Source: Candidatus Hodarchaeota archaeon (GTDB taxonomy: Archaea; Asgardarchaeota; Heimdallarchaeia; Hodarchaeales; Hodarchaeaceae). Taken from it: a stretch of 64,000 nucleotides of DNA. The notes under the pieces are model-generated. The model ran no database searches and was not told the DNA's origin. It was given only the letters and a program-made list of their open reading frames with translations. The stretch's first letter is position 1. Every line of letters begins with the position of its first letter. The DNA lies in NCBI GenBank assembly GCA_016840285.1, contig JAEOSR010000051.1:70732-134731 (forward strand), written 5' to 3'. The position numbers were made by a program, and so were the translations under genes. Below, piece after piece: positions 61,188-64,000 of the stretch.

Positions 61188-62636
61188 TCATAGATCTCTT
61201 ACTTTCTTCCATTTTAGGCGCTCGTGATGCATCCAAGTAGTGCCATCTTCGTCAATCTCAAATTGGACTGGATCTTTCCCTCCTACTTCTGTGAATAGAT
61301 AATAATTGAGAGTAATTCCATCACAATCATTTTCCAAGGGTATTAAGGGGGCGTCTATTCCCCAATAATCAAATTGATACTGCAGCAACCCTCCTTTAAT
61401 AATAAGTTTCATTTTACCCACCCCTTTGTACAGCTTATATTCCCCAGCGAGTTTTTCTAAGTGATCTCGATACCTGAAAAGGGGAAATTCCTCTTTGACG
61501 TTAATATCAATCAACATAGCTAAAGCACTTAAAGCTAGCATTCTAGGACTAGGATGTTTATTAGACAGAAAGACAACACCTAATTGTAATTCAGGGAGCA
61601 TAGCAACCCACGCGCTGGCTCCAATCCAACTACCAGAATGATGGACTAATCTATAACCAAAGAAATCCTCATGGATTGCCAATCCATAACCATAACCCGC
61701 TTCTCCGAATTTTCCAATAGTGGCGCTGTACAGTTGCGATTTTGCGGTTTCTTTGGAATGAATGGAGAGCATTGCAGCTATCTTATCACTTCCTATTATT
61801 TCTGTTCCCTGAAAACTTCCTCGATGTATATACATGATTATGAGATTAGCTAATTCAACAACTGAACTGAATAGTCCACCTGGAGCATATCCAAATTCAA
61901 GATTCTCACGGTAATAAGAAGTTTTTTCAATTTGATTTTCTTGGTCAGACATTTTATAGGCTAATGCGACGGTTTCCAGTTTATCTAGCTCTTCTTTTAA
62001 AAAAGTGGAATGTTTCATCTGTAAAGGAGAGAGAATGTGTTTTTTAATGAAATTAGGTAAAATTTCACCAGAAACTACTTCGATGATTCGTCCAAGCATA
62101 GTATAGCCATAATTTTGGTAGTAAAATCGGTTTCCTGGCTTTTCACTAACATATTCGTGGGCACCGTTGATATGACGAAAGAAATCAGACCAGGACATGA
62201 ACGGAATAAAAGGAATCTCAATTTTTGCTTCCATAGCTAGATCTAAATGGGCTATTCCTCCAACAATTTCTGGGATTCCTGATGTATGAGTCATGAGGTG
62301 GTGAATTGTAATAGGATCTTCTGTAAATCCCAGTTTACATGGGATATATTTGGAAATAGGATCATTCCGATCTAATTTCCCTTGCTCCTCCAGTTTCATT
62401 ATCGCTAAACAAATAATGGATTTTGTGCAGCTGGCTATATTAAAGAGAGTGGTTGGAGTAACCGGGAGATTTCCTTCCAGATCTCGAGCACCAAAACTCT
62501 GTTGATATATAATCTGATCATTCTTAACGATCGCGATGCTAGCGCCAGGGACTTTATGTCGAACCATATCATCACTGATTAAAATTTCTAGAGTTTCTAT
62601 AAAATCTTCAGTTACTTCAATAGGACTATATTTCAT
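61188..62636 (-). CDS. Beta-lactamase-type serine hydrolase
   Basis: Protein of 482 residues of the class C beta-lactamase/penicillin-binding-protein-like family. The nucleophile motif SxxK is in FNIASCTKSIICLAIM (Ser near residue 70), the YxN-type motif in YYQNYGYTMLGRI, and the third motif region is LVHHSGSWIGASAW. A C-terminal beta domain of about 100 residues follows (EYKLYKGVGKMKLIIKGGLL). No signal peptide, so it is likely cytoplasmic; typical activities are esterase or D-amino peptidase. Start ATG, 13 bases after the vapC stop on the same strand. Confidence 0.88.
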   Translation of the reverse strand: MKYSPIEVTEDFIETLEILISDDMVRHKVPGASIAIVKNDQIIYQQSFGARDLEGNLPVTPTTLFNIASCTKSIICLAIMKLEEQGKLDRNDPISKYIPCKLGFTEDPITIHHLMTHTSGIPEIVGGIAHLDLAMEAKIEIPFIPFMSWSDFFRHINGAHEYVSEKPGNRFYYQNYGYTMLGRIIEVVSGEILPNFIKKHILSPLQMKHSTFLKEELDKLETVALAYKMSDQENQIEKTSYYRENLEFGYAPGGLFSSVVELANLIIMYIHRGSFQGTEIIGSDKIAAMLSIHSKETAKSQLYSATIGKFGEAGYGYGLAIHEDFFGYRLVHHSGSWIGASAWVAMLPELQLGVVFLSNKHPSPRMLALSALAMLIDINVKEEFPLFRYRDHLEKLAGEYKLYKGVGKMKLIIKGGLLQYQFDYWGIDAPLIPLENDCDGITLNYYLFTEVGGKDPVQFEIDEDGTTWMHHERLKWKKVRDL

Positions 62637-62649
62637 ATTTCATACACCT

Positions 62650-63063
62650 TCAGCTAAAATAATAGTTCTTCACCTTAAGATTTGGTATGGATGGTAGTTC
62701 TTTTTCTGTAGTATGGAGAACAAGCTTTTCATTCAATGTGAAGGCAATCACTAAACAATCGAAGTACGAGAGTACCTTTCGATATTGACACTTTAATCCT
62801 CCTGCTTTTAATATGATATCATTAGTTAAAGTAACCATTTTTAGGGGATAATTCCTCTGTAAGGTAGCTATACTCGATTCTGCATAAGATTTTCCTTTTG
62901 CTACACATAAATGTTTGAAGACCTCAACTAAGATCGGTGATATGACATAAGCTTCAGTTTTTTGTTGCTTAATATCATTCATTAATTTTGAAATCTCTTT
63001 GGGTTCATCGATAGTAAAATGAAGAGTGATGGGGCCTGTATCAAGACATATTTTTGACCTCAT
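62650..63063 (-). CDS. vapC: PIN-domain toxin (VapC-like)
   Basis: PIN-domain ribonuclease of 137 residues. Acidic metal ligands are visible in ICLDTGPITL (Asp8), ILVEVFKHLC (Glu) and SYFDCLVIAFTLNE (Asp). The C-terminal strand VLHTTEKELPSI is typical. VapC toxins cleave tRNA or rRNA and are neutralised by the cognate VapB. The gene overlaps the antitoxin gene by 4 bases, the usual arrangement. Confidence 0.88.
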   Translation of the reverse strand: MRSKICLDTGPITLHFTIDEPKEISKLMNDIKQQKTEAYVISPILVEVFKHLCVAKGKSYAESSIATLQRNYPLKMVTLTNDIILKAGGLKCQYRKVLSYFDCLVIAFTLNEKLVLHTTEKELPSIPNLKVKNYYFS

Positions 63064-63302
63064 TGTCCCTCCAACTCCAGTTCTTCCTCTCTTGATCTTT
63101 TTAAAATATCCACCATTTCTTTAGTCGTAACTGATCGGTTTTGAAGATATTCAATGCTCTCAATTGGAATGATTTTTAGCATCCCTTCGTCCTCTACGAC
63201 CAGTACTTGATCTCCATCTTGGAGGCCATACTTTTTTCTTAAGGCAGCAGGAATTGTAATCATACCACGATTTGTTATTTTTACAACATTATCAAGTGTC
63301 AA
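63060..63302 (-). CDS. vapB: AbrB/SpoVT-type antitoxin (VapB-like)
   Basis: Antitoxin of 80 residues. The AbrB-type swapped-hairpin DNA-binding domain covers residues 4-50: VKITNRGMITIPAALRKKYG and GDQVLVVEDEGMLKIIPI. The acidic C-terminal helix (EMVDILKRSREEELELEG) would wrap the toxin. It binds its own promoter and represses the vapBC operon in known systems. Start TTG; a 4-base overlap links it to vapC. Confidence 0.88.
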   Translation of the reverse strand: MTLDNVVKITNRGMITIPAALRKKYGLQDGDQVLVVEDEGMLKIIPIESIEYLQNRSVTTKEMVDILKRSREEELELEGQ

Positions 63303-63482
63303 GTCAAATCACTGAACAAATCTTAGTTTTGCTTAGTATTAAATGTTTTCGCTTAACTTCCAAGACTGGATTTGAAAGTTTTTTGGGCATATTAACGTTT
63401 TATCCTAATCGTATTTTCTTTTTCTAGACCAATAACCATCTGATTTTTGGTATAGAATATTGAACAACGGTTTTTTGATTAG

Positions 63483-63710
63483 ATGACCTACCATTCCCAA
63501 AATATTTATACTAGAAATGACCGAGTATACAAGATGATAAGGGGAGTTTTGTCAGTAAGAATTGATAAAGAGTTAGAAGAGAAGCTTGATTACCTGATGA
63601 AGAAAAGACATGTCGTTGACAAATCAGCTTATGTGCGACAATTGTTGAATAAATCGATTGCGAGTGAATTATTAGATTACGTGTGTAATGAAATATCTCT
63701 TGAAAAATGA
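63483..63710 (+). CDS. Ribbon-helix-helix antitoxin-like protein
   Basis: RHH/CopG-type DNA-binding protein. The natural start is probably the ATG of MIRGVLSVRIDKELEE at 63534, giving 58 residues; the 17 codons before it are atypical. The beta strand LSVRID and the two helices (LEEKLDYLMKKR, KSAYVRQLLNKSI) make the RHH fold. The stop overlaps the next small ORF's start as ATGA, typical of coupled antitoxin/partner genes. Confidence 0.72.
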   Translation: MTYHSQNIYTRNDRVYKMIRGVLSVRIDKELEEKLDYLMKKRHVVDKSAYVRQLLNKSIASELLDYVCNEISLEK

Positions 63711-63832
63711 GTGCATGGAAAGCAGCAGAAACCGTTGATATTTCATTAAGAGCAATGTTAAAAGAATTGGCAAAAAAAAATATTATGATATATGATGAAA
63801 TTGCATTAATCGAGGATTTAGGTAAGAAATGA
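63707..63832 (+). CDS. Small partner of the RHH gene (UPF0175-like C-terminal piece)
   Basis: Peptide of 41 residues starting in the ATGA overlap: AWKAAETVDISLRAMLKELA, then MIYDEIALIEDLGKK. The pattern is that of the C-terminal half of UPF0175-type antitoxins (AAE-x-x-x-ISL-x-x-ML-x-x-L). With the RHH gene it may form a split antitoxin; no toxin gene follows within the window. It has a GAGG-free start and relies on translational coupling. Confidence 0.55.
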   Translation: MSAWKAAETVDISLRAMLKELAKKNIMIYDEIALIEDLGKK

Positions 63833-63841
63833 GGCAGAGCA

Positions 63842-64000
63842 ATGGAATCCGATAATTACGAAAATCATAAGCAGAATGAAATAATTCAGCTCTTCTCAGA
63901 GCTACTCGCCATTCCCTCACCATCTGGAATGGAACACAGGATAGCAGATCACATCTATCAGAAATGTGTTGAGTGGGGGTATACTCCAAAGAAGGACTAT
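63842..64000 (+). CDS. M20/M42-family peptidase, N-terminal part (runs off the window)
   Basis: Open at the window end after 53 codons. The sequence IIQLFSELLAIPSPSGMEHR, then IADHIYQKCVEWGY, is the N-terminal helix and substrate loop of M20/M42 aminopeptidase or deacylase families (SPSG-x-E motif). A GAGGCAGAGCA ribosome-binding region precedes the ATG. Metal ligands lie beyond the window, so the subfamily cannot be fixed. Confidence 0.7.
   Translation, partial: MESDNYENHKQNEIIQLFSELLAIPSPSGMEHRIADHIYQKCVEWGYTPKKDY

Noticed and set aside
1..64000. Global reassignment of UAG to a sense codon
   Set aside because: Ten well-formed genes end in UAG at natural C-termini, several followed by T-runs (GTPase at 26903, ABC ATPase at 37921). 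Only local suppression or nonsense mutation remains plausible.
1..64000. tRNA or rRNA genes
   Set aside because: No T-loop/acceptor pairing pattern or rRNA-like conserved stretch was recognised by eye; a tRNA covariance-model scan would be needed to exclude them fully.

Overview
The window is about 64 kb of AT-rich archaeal chromosome. It most resembles an Asgard archaeon, probably of the Heimdallarchaeia type; this is inferred from gene content, as there is no rRNA to place it. Pointers are a Ras/Rab-like small GTPase (26.3 kb), a tandem Roadblock/LC7 protein (28 kb), a GPI/ALG-type GT22 mannosyltransferase (34-35.6 kb), archaeal type II GAPDH, a family-B DNA polymerase, myo-inositol-phosphate synthase, an archaeal UPF0282 protein, a VapBC pair, poly-T terminators and TATA-like promoters. 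I saw no rRNA, tRNA, CRISPR array or insertion sequence.

Layout. 0-5 kb (mostly minus strand): an anchored surface protein, a MoxR ATPase/VWA pair, two HAD hydrolases (one cut by an in-frame UAG) and two small membrane proteins. 5-14.5 kb: nitroreductase, B12-dependent radical SAM enzyme, DinB-like protein, a DUF6125-like protein with two in-frame UAG codons, a membrane protein, an MFS transporter fused to a PhoU-like domain, and DNA polymerase B. 14.6-20.5 kb: a giant thioester-containing alpha-2-macroglobulin-like surface protein ended by a hairpin terminator. 20.6-32.4 kb: inositol-phosphate synthase, acylphosphatase, a broken gene, a zinc-ribbon protein, the small GTPase, TPR-like and Roadblock proteins, two paralogous winged-helix proteins with type II GAPDH, and a GalT-like enzyme. 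32.6-41.6 kb: a distant RtcB-like protein, the GT22 mannosyltransferase, a MacB-type ABC transporter beside a TetR regulator and a DUF998 protein, a second DinB-like protein, a methyltransferase and an HD hydrolase.

41.6-43.7 kb is a three-gene segregation-type cassette: a small winged-helix gene, a coiled-coil/winged-helix gene and ParA, in the same order as aspA-parB-parA of the archaeal plasmid pNOB8. Two 18-bp direct repeats lie upstream and a perfect palindrome lies between the genes. 44-48.8 kb holds a UPF0282 metallo-hydrolase, a truncated peptide-binding-protein remnant, a frameshifted Gfo/Idh oxidoreductase, and an mtmC-mtmB-like methylamine methyltransferase pair in which the residue aligned with the catalytic pyrrolysine is lysine. 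48.8-64 kb: a 7-TM protein with a cytoplasmic domain, DUF6144-like, HTH and metallo-beta-lactamase proteins, methyltransferases, a second radical SAM enzyme, pirin, DNA-3-methyladenine glycosylase I with a DUF885 peptidase-like gene, a beta-lactamase-type serine hydrolase, a VapBC module, an RHH-type antitoxin pair and the start of an M20/M42 peptidase.

The most unusual signals are: (i) in-frame UAG codons in otherwise readable genes, at positions where I expect conserved tryptophan (DUF6125-like, HAD), although ten other genes here end normally in UAG; (ii) the pyrrolysine-free MtmB homologue; (iii) the partition-like cassette with iterons; (iv) several domain combinations (MFS-PhoU, archaeal thioester macroglobulin, 7-TM plus a longin/Roadblock-like tail). 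Two reading-frame breaks sit in A-homopolymers and may be assembly errors.
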